From assembly GCA_963746955.1 (NCBI GenBank), contig CAVVDR010000004.1:310001-374000 (forward strand): DNA of 64,000 nt. Direction: 5' to 3'. This DNA comes from DASQBT01 sp963746955. Lineage in GTDB: Bacteria > Pseudomonadota > Gammaproteobacteria > Burkholderiales > Thiobacillaceae. Below are positions 1 to 8,904 of this stretch, in pieces (within the stretch, counting starts at the first letter, position 1; each line of letters starts with the position of its first letter). A model generated the notes under the pieces. It had not been told where the DNA came from, made no database searches, and was given only the letters and a program-made list of their open reading frames with translations. The translations under genes and the position numbers were made by a program.

Positions 1-1
1 T

Positions 2-1858
2 CGCAAGCCCTATGAGCCGGAAGAGTTGTTGCGACGCATCGGCAACACGCTGGACAAACGGCGGCTGGAGAGGGAGAACAGCCTTATCCTGCAACGCTTG
101 CAGCAGTCGGAAAAATGGCACCGTTTTCTGGTGAACAGCTCGCCGGATTTCATTTATACCCTGGACCAGGATGGCCGTTTCACCTTCATCAATGAACGGG
201 TGGAGAATCTGCTGGGCTATGGCAAGGAAGAACTGATCGGTCTGCATTACACGTGCATGATTCATGACGAAGACATTGCGCGGGCGGAACACGTCTTCAA
301 TGATCGGCGCACTTCCGAGCGCAGCACCCGGAATGTAGAGTTGCGGCTCAAATTCAACCCCGGCCGCCGCCGCCCGCGCGTCATGAACGTACGTTATCGC
401 ACGGTGGAACTCAATGCCACCGGGATGTACGAGCCGACCGCTAACAAGTTCGAGACCCGATTCATGGGCACCTACGGGGTGGCCAAAGACATCTCGGACC
501 GCAAGCAGGCAGAAGAGACCGTTTATTACCAGGCCTATCATGATCTGCTGACCGGCCTGCCTAACCGGGCCCTGTTCCGCGACCATCTGGGTCTGGCACT
601 GGCCCAGTCCAAGCGCAACCATCAGACCATGGCCATCCTCATTCTCGATCTGGATCATTTCAAGGTCATCAACGATACCCTCGGTCATGGTTATGGCGAT
701 GAACTGCTGATTTACATGTCCAGCCGCCTGCGGGGCTGCCTGCGGGAGGGAGATACTCTGGCGAGGCTTGGTGGAGACGAGTTCGGTCTGCTGCTGCCCG
801 GGGTGCTGACCCGGGATGATGTAGAGCAAATCGGCCGCAAGATCATCACTGCCTTGAACAAGCCATTGCAGATCAAGGGTCATGAAATCTACGTGTCGGT
901 CAGTATCGGCGCCTGTACGGCGCCGAGCGATGGTGACATGGTGGATATGCTGATCCGTCAGGCCGAAATTGCCATGTATCAGGCCAAGACCCAGGGACGG
1001 GCCCGCCTGGAATTCTGGGAGCCCGGAATGCAGGCGCCGTATTCGACCCGCTTGCAGGTGGAGGCAGACCTGCGTCGCGCCCTGGCGCGCAATGAGTTCG
1101 TGCTCTTCTACCAGCCAATCGTGGATATCGCCACCGGAGCCATCCGCGGCTTTGAAGCTCTGCTGCGCTGGTTGCATCCCGAGCGCGGCCTGCTTTCTCC
1201 GGCCGAATTCATTCCGATTGCGGAAGAAACGGGCGTGATCGTTCCAATAGGTGAGTGGGTGCTGCGGGCGGCCGCCGCCCAGATTGCGGAATGGACAGAG
1301 GCAAAACTGTCCGTGGTCCGCATGTCGGTCAACATTTCTGCACGCCAGTTGGAGAATCCCGATTTCGTCGACAGCGTCATGCGCTCCATGCAGATCCACG
1401 CGGTCGAGAGTGAGCTCATGGAACTGGAAATCACCGAGAGTCTGCTGATGCGGGATCTGGAAGGCAATGCGCTCAAGCTCGGCCGGCTGGCGTCCAGCGG
1501 CGTGAAAATCGCCGTGGATGATTTCGGCACTGGCTACAGTTCGTTCAAGTACCTGAGCAAGTTTCCCATTCACACCCTGAAGATCGACCAGTCCTTCATC
1601 AAGGAGTTGATTCCCAATGAGCATTCGCCCATCGTCAACGCCATCGTTGGCATGGGCAAGGGGCTAAACCTGAATGTGGTGGCCGAGGGCGTGGAGACCG
1701 AAGATCAACTGGACATCCTGCGCAGCCTGGACTGCAGCGAGATGCAGGGCTTTCTGTTCAGCGCGCCGGTTTCATGCTGGGACGCCACGCGCATGCTCGA
1801 GGACATGGGCGCTCAATTGCCTGAGCGCAATGGCAAGGCGGCGAGGTTATCGAACTGA
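2..1858 (+). CDS. REC(tail)-PAS-GGDEF-EAL cyclic-di-GMP protein, 5' partial
   Basis: The frame is open from base 2 and begins with KPYEPEELLRRI, the usual last helix of a response-regulator receiver domain, so the gene starts upstream of the window. A short coiled coil leads into a PAS domain. Counting from base 26, a GGDEF domain follows with intact GGDEF near residue 249 and an RxxD inhibitory site (REGD) five residues before it. The EAL domain has FEALLRW near residue 376, DDFGTGYSS and an EGVET loop. Both catalytic signatures are intact, so the protein could make and degrade c-di-GMP under receiver and PAS control. Dual-domain proteins often have only one active output; the sequence cannot say which. 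The potABCD operon starts 65 bp downstream and looks independent. Confidence 0.93.
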   Translation, partial: RKPYEPEELLRRIGNTLDKRRLERENSLILQRLQQSEKWHRFLVNSSPDFIYTLDQDGRFTFINERVENLLGYGKEELIGLHYTCMIHDEDIARAEHVFNDRRTSERSTRNVELRLKFNPGRRRPRVMNVRYRTVELNATGMYEPTANKFETRFMGTYGVAKDISDRKQAEETVYYQAYHDLLTGLPNRALFRDHLGLALAQSKRNHQTMAILILDLDHFKVINDTLGHGYGDELLIYMSSRLRGCLREGDTLARLGGDEFGLLLPGVLTRDDVEQIGRKIITALNKPLQIKGHEIYVSVSIGACTAPSDGDMVDMLIRQAEIAMYQAKTQGRARLEFWEPGMQAPYSTRLQVEADLRRALARNEFVLFYQPIVDIATGAIRGFEALLRWLHPERGLLSPAEFIPIAEETGVIVPIGEWVLRAAAAQIAEWTEAKLSVVRMSVNISARQLENPDFVDSVMRSMQIHAVESELMELEITESLLMRDLEGNALKLGRLASSGVKIAVDDFGTGYSSFKYLSKFPIHTLKIDQSFIKELIPNEHSPIVNAIVGMGKGLNLNVVAEGVETEDQLDILRSLDCSEMQGFLFSAPVSCWDATRMLEDMGAQLPERNGKAARLSN

Positions 1859-1923
1859 AGATTCACCGCCATGGAGGGCGGCGGGTAAAATCTCTGGCTG
1901 ATGATTTCGCCCGTTGAAGCACC

Positions 1924-3009
1924 ATGGCCCTCCTGGAAATTCGTAGCCTAACCCGCCGCTTTGGTACGTTTGAAGCGGTCAGGGATTTGAGTTTCAGCGT
2001 CGAGGCGGGAGAGTTTTTCACCCTGCTGGGGCCTTCAGGCTGCGGCAAGACCACGCTGCTGCGCCTGATCGCCGGATTTGACCAACCCGATTCCGGTCAG
2101 ATTATGCTCGACGGCAGGGATCTCGCGGGGATGCCGGCCGAGGCCCGGCCCATCCACACCGTGTTTCAAAGCTATGCCCTGTTTCCGCACCTGACGGCCT
2201 GGGACAACGTTGCCTTTCCACTCAAGATGACCAGGACACCAAGCGCGGAAATCAGGTGTCGTGTAGGAGAAATGCTGGAAGCGGTCCATCTGGCCGGGCA
2301 GGCAAGCCAGTTTCCGCATGAACTTTCCGGGGGGCAGCAGCAGCGGGTCGCGCTTGCTCGCGCCCTGGCTGACCGGCCGCGTCTGCTGCTGCTCGATGAA
2401 CCGCTGGCTGCGTTGGACAAGAAGCTGCGCGAGGCAATGCAGGTCGAGCTCATCAATCTGCAGCGGACTGTGGGCATCACGTTCATCTTTGTCACCCATG
2501 ACCAGTACGAGGCACTGGCCCTGTCGGACCGCATTGCCGTGATGCGCGAGGGCCGCATCGAGCAACTCGACGAACCTTCGAGGATTTATGGCATCCCCGG
2601 CAGCCGCTTCGTTGCGGAATTCATCGGCCACTGCAATCTGCTCGACGCAAGAATTCTCGCGTCAAGCGCACGGAATCTGCAGCTTGAAATTGCCGGGCTG
2701 GGGCAGCTGGAGGCGCCTGCAGCAGCGGGGTGTCAAGCCGGGCAGCTTGGTGCCCTGGTCTTGCGTCCCGAGCAACTCACCATCCAGCGCGAGGAACCGC
2801 TCCGGATTGATAATCGCTTCAGCGCCACGGTGGAGGACTTTCTCTATGTGGGCGATGTCACCACCTATCAGGTGAAGCTGGATAACGGCTTCGTGCTGAA
2901 GGCCCTGCTGCCTAATAGCGCGGCGGGCCGCGCCCGGTTCTTCGAGCCGGGCGACCGCGTATGGGTGGCTTGGCCGCGGGAGGTGGGACACTATGTCCCG
3001 AACGATTGA
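1924..3009 (+). CDS. potA: Spermidine/putrescine ABC transporter ATPase PotA
   Basis: ATP-binding subunit that energises polyamine import on the cytoplasmic side of the inner membrane. The 361-residue length fits PotA. Walker A is GPSGCGKTT at residues 36-44, the ABC signature is LSGGQQQR, Walker B is LLLLDEPLAALD and the switch histidine lies in THDQ. A C-terminal TOBE-like region follows. The start ATG follows GAAGCACC. The gene overlaps the next one by 17 nt, and the order A-B-C-D is the classic pot order. Substrate is inferred from the permeases and the binding protein; a related Fe3+ or sulfate ATPase would look similar alone, but the neighbours favour polyamines. Confidence 0.93.
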   Translation: MALLEIRSLTRRFGTFEAVRDLSFSVEAGEFFTLLGPSGCGKTTLLRLIAGFDQPDSGQIMLDGRDLAGMPAEARPIHTVFQSYALFPHLTAWDNVAFPLKMTRTPSAEIRCRVGEMLEAVHLAGQASQFPHELSGGQQQRVALARALADRPRLLLLDEPLAALDKKLREAMQVELINLQRTVGITFIFVTHDQYEALALSDRIAVMREGRIEQLDEPSRIYGIPGSRFVAEFIGHCNLLDARILASSARNLQLEIAGLGQLEAPAAAGCQAGQLGALVLRPEQLTIQREEPLRIDNRFSATVEDFLYVGDVTTYQVKLDNGFVLKALLPNSAAGRARFFEPGDRVWVAWPREVGHYVPND

Positions 3010-3886
3010 AGACCGCTGGACCCGCCGCTTGGTGGGCATGCCGCCCACGCTGTTTCTGCTGGTATTCTTCCTTGCACCTTTTCTCCTCATTACTCTGGCT
3101 TCATTCCAGTACCCGGGCGAGTTCGGCGGCCTTGCGCCGCTGACTAATCATGGCAATGGCGACTACGGCCTGAGCCTGGAAAACTACCAGTTCTTCTTCA
3201 GCGATTTCATTTTCACCGAAATCTTTCTGCGCTCTTTTGTGGTGGCCGTGCTGAGTACCCTGTTGTGCCTGCTGCTGGCTTATCCGGTCGCCTGGCTGAT
3301 CGCGCACAGCCCGCGCAAATACCGCGACCTGCTGGTGCTCCTTGCGATCCTTCCCTTTGCCAGCAATTTTCTCATCCGGGTGTATGCGTGGATGATCATC
3401 CTCGGTCCGCAGGCGGCGCTGGCCAAGGCGGTCAATGGCGTGCTGGGGCTCGTCGGGCTGGAGCCGGTGAGTCTGCTGTTTTCGCCGTTCGCAGTGTTAG
3501 TGGGCATGGTTTATGTGCACCTGCCCTTCATGATCCTGCCGCTCTACACCAGTCTGGAGCGGCATGATCCGCTCTGGCTGGACGCGGCTCAGGATCTCGG
3601 TGCCAGTGCCTGGCAACGCTTCTGGCGAGTTACCTGGCCGTTGTCCCTGCCCGGGGTGTTTGCCGGTTCCGCGCTGGTGTTCATTCCAGTGCTGGGCATG
3701 TTTGCTATCCCGGACATATTGGGTGGCACACGCGACATGCTGATCGGCAACCTCATCAAGGACCAGTTTCTCGGCGTGCGTGATTGGCCCTTCGGGGCGA
3801 CGCTTTCGGTGATGCTGACTTTGGCGGTGCTGGCGCTGGCGGCACTAGCGGGAAGGTTGGCGGGACAGGTGAATCGTCGTGCGTAA
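2993..3886 (+). CDS. potB: Spermidine/putrescine ABC transporter permease PotB
   Basis: Inner-membrane permease of 297 residues with about six hydrophobic segments. The first is in the stretch PPTLFLLVFFLAPFLLI after a basic N-terminus. The cytoplasmic EAA-type loop that docks PotA is seen as LDAAQDLGASAWQRFWRV near residue 200. It begins inside potA and ends inside potC (8-nt overlap), so translation is probably coupled. PotB forms the membrane channel with PotC. Confidence 0.93.
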   Translation: MSRTIEDRWTRRLVGMPPTLFLLVFFLAPFLLITLASFQYPGEFGGLAPLTNHGNGDYGLSLENYQFFFSDFIFTEIFLRSFVVAVLSTLLCLLLAYPVAWLIAHSPRKYRDLLVLLAILPFASNFLIRVYAWMIILGPQAALAKAVNGVLGLVGLEPVSLLFSPFAVLVGMVYVHLPFMILPLYTSLERHDPLWLDAAQDLGASAWQRFWRVTWPLSLPGVFAGSALVFIPVLGMFAIPDILGGTRDMLIGNLIKDQFLGVRDWPFGATLSVMLTLAVLALAALAGRLAGQVNRRA

Positions 3887-4658
3887 GCCGGTGCCGTGGG
3901 TCTATGTTGCGGCTGCCCTGGTGTATGCCTTCCTCTACGTTCCGCTGCTGATCGTGGTGATTTACTCCTTCAACGATTCGCGCCTCAATGCGGAATGGGT
4001 GGGTTTCACGCTGCACTGGTATCAGGTGCTCGCCGCCGACTCGGACATGCTGACCGCGGCGGGCCATTCGTTGCTGATCGCGTCTACCGCCAGCTTGTCA
4101 GCTACCGTACTCGGCACTCTCGCCGGTCTGGCCATGCATCGTTACCGGCCGAGGCTGCTGCCGTTTCTGGTCATCGGTCCGGTGGCCATGCCGGAAGTCC
4201 TGCTCGGCGTTTCCCTGCTGGTGTTCTTCATTCAGGTCTTGCATCTCACTCTGGGCATGTTGTCGGTCATCCTCGCCCACATCACCTTTTCCATCGGTTT
4301 TGTCGCGATTGTGGTCAAGGTGCGACTGGCCGGCATGGACGAAAAGATCTTCGACGCCGCTCGTGATCTGGGCGCCACACCTTGGCAGACCTTCCGCTGG
4401 GTGACCTTTCCTCTTATACGACCCGGGGTTGCAGCCGGCGCCCTGATGGCGTTTGCCCTGTCGCTGGATGATTTTGTGATCACATTTTTCACCGCGGGCG
4501 TCGGCGTCTCCACCTTGCCGCTGCAGATCTATTCCATGATCAAGATTGCCGTGACCCCCGAGGTTAACGCCATCTCCACCCTGCTCATGCTGCTGACCCT
4601 GGCGCTGGTAGTGATCGCTTCCCGGCTCGACAAAAGCCTTATTCGGGCAGCGTCATGA
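3879..4658 (+). CDS. potC: Spermidine/putrescine ABC transporter permease PotC
   Basis: Second permease subunit, 259 residues, with a GTG start at 3879 lying inside the end of potB. It has about six hydrophobic segments and an EAA loop (FDAARDLGATPWQTFRWV near residue 160) matching that of PotB. The motif SLDDFVITFF near residue 195 is typical of PotC/PotI permeases. It overlaps potD by 4 nt (ATGA), which keeps the four subunits in one translational unit. Confidence 0.93.
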   Translation: MRKPVPWVYVAAALVYAFLYVPLLIVVIYSFNDSRLNAEWVGFTLHWYQVLAADSDMLTAAGHSLLIASTASLSATVLGTLAGLAMHRYRPRLLPFLVIGPVAMPEVLLGVSLLVFFIQVLHLTLGMLSVILAHITFSIGFVAIVVKVRLAGMDEKIFDAARDLGATPWQTFRWVTFPLIRPGVAAGALMAFALSLDDFVITFFTAGVGVSTLPLQIYSMIKIAVTPEVNAISTLLMLLTLALVVIASRLDKSLIRAAS

Positions 4659-5716
4659 GAGGGCTATTGCTTGCGCTGTGCTTGTGGCAGTCGGCACTGG
4701 CTTCCGGCTCTGCGGAAACCCTTTATCTCTACAACTGGAACAACTACATATCGGACGCCGCTATCACGCGCTTCGAGACTGAATGCGCTTGTCGGGTGGA
4801 GCAGGACTATTATTCCGACAACGAGGAGATGCTCGCCAAACTGGCCGCCGGAGCCAGCGGCTACGACCTGATTGTGCCGACCGGCAACGCGGTGGAGGCC
4901 CTGATCCGTTCCCGGCAATTGCGTCCGTTGGACAAGAACTTGCTGCCCAATCTCAAGAACATCAAGCCTGCGTTCTTGAATCAGTTCTTCGATCCGGGGA
5001 ACCGCTACTCCGTGCCTTACGCCTACACCGTCACTCTGATCGGCTACAACACCGAGAAGGTGAAGCAGCTTGGCCTGCCAACGGATAGCTGGGCGCTGAT
5101 CTTTGAGCCTAAATATCTACAAAAGATCAGGGGCCGGATCACAGTGCTGGATTCGCAGCGCGAATTGATGGCGGCAGCGATGCTCTATCTCGGCTATCAC
5201 GTAAACGACACCGACGAGGCCAAATGGAAGCAGGCGCGTGACCTCATCATCCGTGCCAAGCCCTATTGGGCTGCCTTCAATGCCTCCAGTTACATCAAGG
5301 AACTTACCGTGGGCAATATCTGGGTGGTGCATGGCTATTCCAGCGACATCTTCCAGGCCAATGCGGATGCACAAAAGGCCGCCCGCCCGTTTTCCATTGC
5401 CGCCTCGATTCCCAAAGAGGGCGCGGTGCTGGCCTTGGACTCCATGGTGATCCACAAGAGCGGACGGCATCCGGAACTTGCCCACCGCTTCATCAACTTC
5501 ATGCTCCAGGGAAAGAATTCGGCGGAGTTGACCAATTTGATCGGCTCGGGTAATCCCAATGCCGCCGCCATGGCTTTCATCAATCCGGCCATCGCCCGCG
5601 ACCGGACCATCTTTCCCGATCAACAAACCTTGAAGCGGCTGGAGATGTTGCGCGACTTCGACAGACGCAAGCGGCGCATCCTCAATCGCATCTGGACAGA
5701 AATCAAGCTGCGCTAA
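4655..5716 (+). CDS. potD: Periplasmic spermidine/putrescine-binding protein PotD
   Basis: Extracytoplasmic substrate-binding protein of 353 residues that delivers polyamine to PotBC. It has a signal peptide (MRGLLLALCLWQSALASGSA). The family hallmark LYLYNWNNYISD follows directly, with the Trp and Asn-Tyr residues that open the SBP_bac_8 fold of PotD/PotF. YDLIVPTGNAVEALIR and the C-terminal RLEMLRDF region are also typical. It is the last gene of the operon; no strong terminator is visible after it. Confidence 0.92.
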   Translation: MRGLLLALCLWQSALASGSAETLYLYNWNNYISDAAITRFETECACRVEQDYYSDNEEMLAKLAAGASGYDLIVPTGNAVEALIRSRQLRPLDKNLLPNLKNIKPAFLNQFFDPGNRYSVPYAYTVTLIGYNTEKVKQLGLPTDSWALIFEPKYLQKIRGRITVLDSQRELMAAAMLYLGYHVNDTDEAKWKQARDLIIRAKPYWAAFNASSYIKELTVGNIWVVHGYSSDIFQANADAQKAARPFSIAASIPKEGAVLALDSMVIHKSGRHPELAHRFINFMLQGKNSAELTNLIGSGNPNAAAMAFINPAIARDRTIFPDQQTLKRLEMLRDFDRRKRRILNRIWTEIKLR

Positions 5717-5881
5717 TCAGCGGGTGCCTGCTGGCTTGCCCAGGGTGGGACCACGTTTCTAAACGTTCCGCGTGCTTCATCACCCCGAAACCTCTGGTAA
5801 TGGGCGGCACTAACTGAGGCGGTTTATTCTCAGGCGCACAACAAGCCTTGTCTCCCCATGAGAGTTGAGGCGATCTCCGTC
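5717..5881. other. Convergent intergenic gap after potD
   Basis: No gene is seen. The stretch separates potD from a minus-strand gene and contains a small palindrome, ACGTTTCTAAACGT near 5753, with no clear U-run on either strand. Confidence 0.4.
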
Positions 5882-6082
5882 CTAGTTCCCATGAGCGTTC
5901 CGTGGGTCGGGAATAGGCGGCGCCCCCTTCAAGCGCTCATCTTTTAGCTTCTTAGTAAACTCAACTGACCACTTGTCCGACTCTAATTTGCTCCAAGGAT
6001 AGTTATGGACCTCTTTCTTCCACGCATCTGCTACTTCTTGTAATGACGATTCACCACCATTCATTCGTGTCTTGAGCTGCAT
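5882..6082 (-). CDS. Small hypothetical protein, 66 aa
   Basis: A short soluble, charged protein (MQLKTRMNGGESSLQEVAD...). The ATG at 6082 is chosen over the upstream in-frame ATG at 6130 because the sequence AAAAGGAGATGGGTA lies immediately before it, a near-ideal ribosome-binding site. The middle holds a Trp-Lys-rich stretch (WKKEVHNYPWSKLESDKW). There is no signal peptide or membrane segment. The family is not recognised. It lies alone between convergent potD and the end of the sco operon. Confidence 0.6.
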   Translation of the reverse strand: MQLKTRMNGGESSLQEVADAWKKEVHNYPWSKLESDKWSVEFTKKLKDERLKGAPPIPDPRNAHGN

Positions 6083-6208
6083 TACCCATCTCCTTTTGAA
6101 AATAAATCCATCTTCTTGATGGATGTACAAAGCATATACCTAATCGGCGGACTAGGAACATTGCCCATTCTTGCAGGCGAGCCCAGCCGGCCCGGCCAGC
6201 CGCCGGCC

Positions 6209-6823
6209 TTACTCCCCGTCGATTAACTGGCGCAGATCGTGAGCGATAGCGGTCGCGCTGTCGCTGGATTCTGCCATCAGTCGCGCCTTTCCAGCGCCAT
6301 CAAAAATGAATACGGCGCTGCTGTGCGTGACGTCGTAGTTGCCATGGGTATCCGGTTCACCGAGGCTGTAGGTGACACGGTAGCGTTTGGTCAACTGGCG
6401 CAGCTCGTCATCGTCGGTGCGGAGCCCGATGAATTCGGGACCAAATGCCTGGGCGTAGTCTTTGAGCAGTTGCGGAGTGTCGCGTTTTGGATCGACCGTT
6501 ACGAACAGCATTTGCACTTTTGTGGCACCGCTTCCCAGCTTCAATAGGGCCTGGGAAATCCTGGCCATCGTCGCTGGGCAGACATCGGGGCAGTGCGTGT
6601 AGCCGAAATACATCATCACGATCTTGCCGCGATATGTGTCCGCAGTGACTTTCCGTCCGGTGTCGTCGGTGAGAGAGAAAACCAGTGGAGGCATGACGCC
6701 CGTGATGTTCACCAAGCTCCAGGATTTGTCCTGGCTGCAGCCGTTCAGCACGGTCGCTAACGAACACAGCGCGGCGATGAGTAGAAACCGCTTACGCCGG
6801 ACGAACGGATTCCAGATTCTCAT
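6209..6823 (-). CDS. sco: SCO1/SenC/PrrC family copper metallochaperone lipoprotein
   Basis: Thioredoxin-fold copper chaperone that helps load the CuA centre of cytochrome c oxidase. The 204-residue protein has a lipobox (VLNGC, Cys29), so it is probably anchored facing the periplasm. The copper ligands are present: CPDVCP (Cys78, Cys82) and a distal His167 in DVTHSSAVFIF. It overlaps the PCuAC gene by 4 nt and follows ctaG, giving the order ctaG-pcuAC-sco, a complete copper delivery set for an oxidase. The oxidase subunits are not in the window. Confidence 0.92.
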   Translation of the reverse strand: MRIWNPFVRRKRFLLIAALCSLATVLNGCSQDKSWSLVNITGVMPPLVFSLTDDTGRKVTADTYRGKIVMMYFGYTHCPDVCPATMARISQALLKLGSGATKVQMLFVTVDPKRDTPQLLKDYAQAFGPEFIGLRTDDDELRQLTKRYRVTYSLGEPDTHGNYDVTHSSAVFIFDGAGKARLMAESSDSATAIAHDLRQLIDGE

Positions 6824-7335
6824 TGCATGTCGGCGCCTCTGACCGTGAACTCCACTTCCATGGAATATCCCCCGGAAAATTGCAGTCTGACCGGCACTCG
6901 GTCGCCCACAACCATCGGCCGGGCAGGGTTCATCAGCATCAGGTGGTAGCTACCCGGCGCGAAATGGAGCGTTTGTCCGGGCCGGATCCTCAGGTTACTT
7001 GCCGGCTGCATGCTCGATTCGCCTCCGCTGTGAACCGTTCGGTGCATCATCACGTCGCCAAACTCCCTGCTGGATGCGCCCGTGAGGGTGATCGGACGCC
7101 GTCCCGTGTCGGTAACGTCAAAGTATCCGGCCAGCGGCAGATTTCCGGGCAGCCAGCGGATGCGCGCATGCTCAACCAATGGGCGCGGTTCGGTGGCCTG
7201 CGCCGGCCCAGCGAACGCCACGCACAGTGCCGCGGCGAGCCAGAGGTGCAGGCTGCGCATCGACCGCAGGCCGCCGCGCCTGGGGCCAGATAGCGGCGAA
7301 CAGAAAGCCAGAGCAATGTCACGGCATATTGTCAT
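6820..7335 (-). CDS. Periplasmic copper chaperone PCuAC-like
   Basis: Copper(I) chaperone of the PCuAC (DUF461) family, which passes copper to the CuA site together with Sco. From the ATG at 7335 the ligand pattern is MMH near residue 98, Met109, and HLM at 131-133 after PGSY, matching the H(M)x10Mx21HxM family motif. A signal peptide (MRSLHLWLAAALCVAFAG) begins at residue 26. The 7335 start has a good site (AGGAGAGGCTTG). The ATG at 7260 would give a standard-length signal peptide but has no clear site, and an ATG at 7425 overlaps the ctaG stop. The downstream sco start overlaps this stop. Confidence 0.85.
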   Translation of the reverse strand: MTICRDIALAFCSPLSGPRRGGLRSMRSLHLWLAAALCVAFAGPAQATEPRPLVEHARIRWLPGNLPLAGYFDVTDTGRRPITLTGASSREFGDVMMHRTVHSGGESSMQPASNLRIRPGQTLHFAPGSYHLMLMNPARPMVVGDRVPVRLQFSGGYSMEVEFTVRGADMQ

Positions 7336-7421
7336 CAAGCCTCTCCTCGAAGGGAAGATTTGGCGGGCATGGAGCCGGCCCAGAAAATCTTGACTGGCTG
7401 CGTTGCGGACGATCATGCGCT

Positions 7422-8309
7422 TCAAGACATCGACGGTTCCGCCATGGCGACTGGTGCCTGTGGCACCGTTACGCCCTCAGCGTCACTGTCGAGTCGCCAC
7501 CGCCGCAATACGACCAGCGCGGCGGCCACGCTCATCATGGCAGCCGGAATCCAGGTGATCAGTCCGCCGAGATTTTGATCCGTCAGCGGTGCAATGGGCC
7601 AGGCGCGGCCGCACACGCTGTAGATGCTGTACAGGATGGAATTGCTCAACGCGACATAAGCGCCGATGGCGATCTGCGGCAACATGACAGCCCAGAGCAT
7701 GATAATGCGGGTGCCATAGCCCAGAGGTTTGAGGCCCGTGTGGTTCTCCGGCCCGACGATCAGCCACCAGAACAGCAGCCCGTCAATCAGCATGCTCCAG
7801 TTCATGGTGTCGTAACGCTGGATACTGAGCATGGCCTTGAAATGAATCGACGGTACCAGCCAGAAGCCGATAAGTCCCGTGAACAAGAGGGGCGCGACGA
7901 CCGGGTTTTGGATGAGCCGATAGAGTTTCAGTGTCAGTCGATTGTGTCGCAACGGGACGAAAAATGTGCGGAGAAGCCAACTTGGGGTGCCCCGGCTCAT
8001 GGTGTCCAGGGGAGCCGAAAGAGCGATGAGAAATGGTCCTGCATGGTGCAGCACCAAATGCTGCAGGCGATGTACCCAGAACATGTGCTGGGACAGGTAG
8101 TCCAGGCGGGTCTGGAGAAACGCATAGATGCCTGTCAAACCGATGAGGAAAGCCGTGCTGCGCCAGAATCCGGGTGATGTCCCGTCGCCGCTATCGCGAC
8201 GCAGTCCGCGCAGATAGAGCAGGGCGCTCCCGGCACAGACAAACAGCACAGTCGGCGAAAACTCCCAGGGACTTAGAAAGAAGACGACGGGTTGCAGCAG
8301 TGTTTGCAC
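7422..8309 (-). CDS. ctaG: Cytochrome c oxidase assembly factor CtaG, caa3-type
   Basis: Integral membrane protein of 295 residues with about seven hydrophobic segments. It belongs to the CtaG_caa3 family, not the soluble Cox11-like CtaG. Typical features are HMFWVHRLQHLVLHHAGPF near residue 95 (a cluster of histidines at the membrane edge, likely metal ligands), SPWEFSPTVL at the N-terminus and WSMLIDGLLFWWLI. It is first in the operon with the PCuAC and sco genes and is read from the region containing the inverted repeats near 8441-8487. Confidence 0.9.
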   Translation of the reverse strand: MQTLLQPVVFFLSPWEFSPTVLFVCAGSALLYLRGLRRDSGDGTSPGFWRSTAFLIGLTGIYAFLQTRLDYLSQHMFWVHRLQHLVLHHAGPFLIALSAPLDTMSRGTPSWLLRTFFVPLRHNRLTLKLYRLIQNPVVAPLLFTGLIGFWLVPSIHFKAMLSIQRYDTMNWSMLIDGLLFWWLIVGPENHTGLKPLGYGTRIIMLWAVMLPQIAIGAYVALSNSILYSIYSVCGRAWPIAPLTDQNLGGLITWIPAAMMSVAAALVVLRRWRLDSDAEGVTVPQAPVAMAEPSMS

Positions 8310-8440
8310 AGTCTGGTGAAGCCGGACAGGCCCTCCATATCAGATCCCCTGAGGGGCCAAGTCATTTCGTTGCAACGTAAACCGCTCTGGCGCTCGGCTC
8401 AGATAGCGATTCAGCATTTGTGCAAGTTCAAGCCGGGAGA

Positions 8441-8487
8441 TGTTACATCACCTTATTGATGTTACAACCCAGTCTTCAAAGACTGGG
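8441..8487. promoter_or_regulatory. Two adjacent inverted repeats upstream of ctaG
   Basis: TGTTACATCA (8441-8450) and TGATGTTACA (8457-8466) form a nearly perfect inverted repeat with a 6-nt gap, an operator-like layout. Immediately after, CCCAGTCTT (8468-8476) pairs with AAGACTGGG (8479-8487) over nine bases. On the minus strand the second hairpin is followed by TTGT, so it may be a weak terminator for the methionine-rich gene. The first repeat sits in the likely promoter region of ctaG. Confidence 0.4.
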
Positions 8488-8529
8488 CTAAGGCCTGGCT
8501 CGCGGCTCAGAAGCGCGCCTGGAGCAGCT

Positions 8530-8904
8530 TCAGAGGGCTGGAGCTGCTCTACCGGTTAGCTCCGCTTGAGCCGGAGCTGCGAACGTATCGTATGTCGGAA
8601 TGCCATAGGCTGCCGCCGAAGTCTGCTGAGACATGGTCGCCGGGTCTATCATGTTCGCCGCATTGATCATGCCCGTGGGCGCCACCATTATTTCTTCCAT
8701 CACTTTCACGGGAACCGCCATCATCCCGACCATCATTTTCATGGGGATAACCATCATCTCTGTCATCATCTTTATGGGGACAACCATTACGGTCGCTGGA
8801 TTCAAATCGGTTATGGGGCTCATCATCGATTCAGAGCCATCTTGAGCCTGGACTGAGCTGCTTGCCAGGACGAGCGTGATGATGGGCAAGGCGCGGACTT
8901 TCAT
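8530..8904 (-). CDS. Methionine-rich secreted protein, candidate copper binder
   Basis: A 124-residue protein with a signal peptide (MKVRALPIITLVLASSSVQA). Seventeen of residues 21-91 are methionine. The core is about three and a half copies of an 11-residue unit (VVPIKMMTEMM, VIPMKMMVGMM, AVPVKVMEEIM, then VAPTGM). The start is firm: AAGGAG lies 6 nt before the ATG. MxxM clusters bind Cu(I) or Ag(I) in known periplasmic copper proteins, and the divergently spaced neighbour is a copper-oxidase assembly operon, so copper binding is a reasonable inference. No named family is recognised. The C-terminus (residues 95-124) is Ala/Pro-rich and featureless. Confidence 0.7.
   Translation of the reverse strand: MKVRALPIITLVLASSSVQAQDGSESMMSPITDLNPATVMVVPIKMMTEMMVIPMKMMVGMMAVPVKVMEEIMVAPTGMINAANMIDPATMSQQTSAAAYGIPTYDTFAAPAQAELTGRAAPAL

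Noticed and set aside
8566..8856. A plus-strand frame rich in histidine (HHFHGNRHHPDHHFHG) that could pass for a metal-binding protein
   Set aside because: It is the antisense of the Met-rich gene: ATG codons read backwards give CAT (His). The minus-strand gene has the signal peptide and ribosome-binding site.
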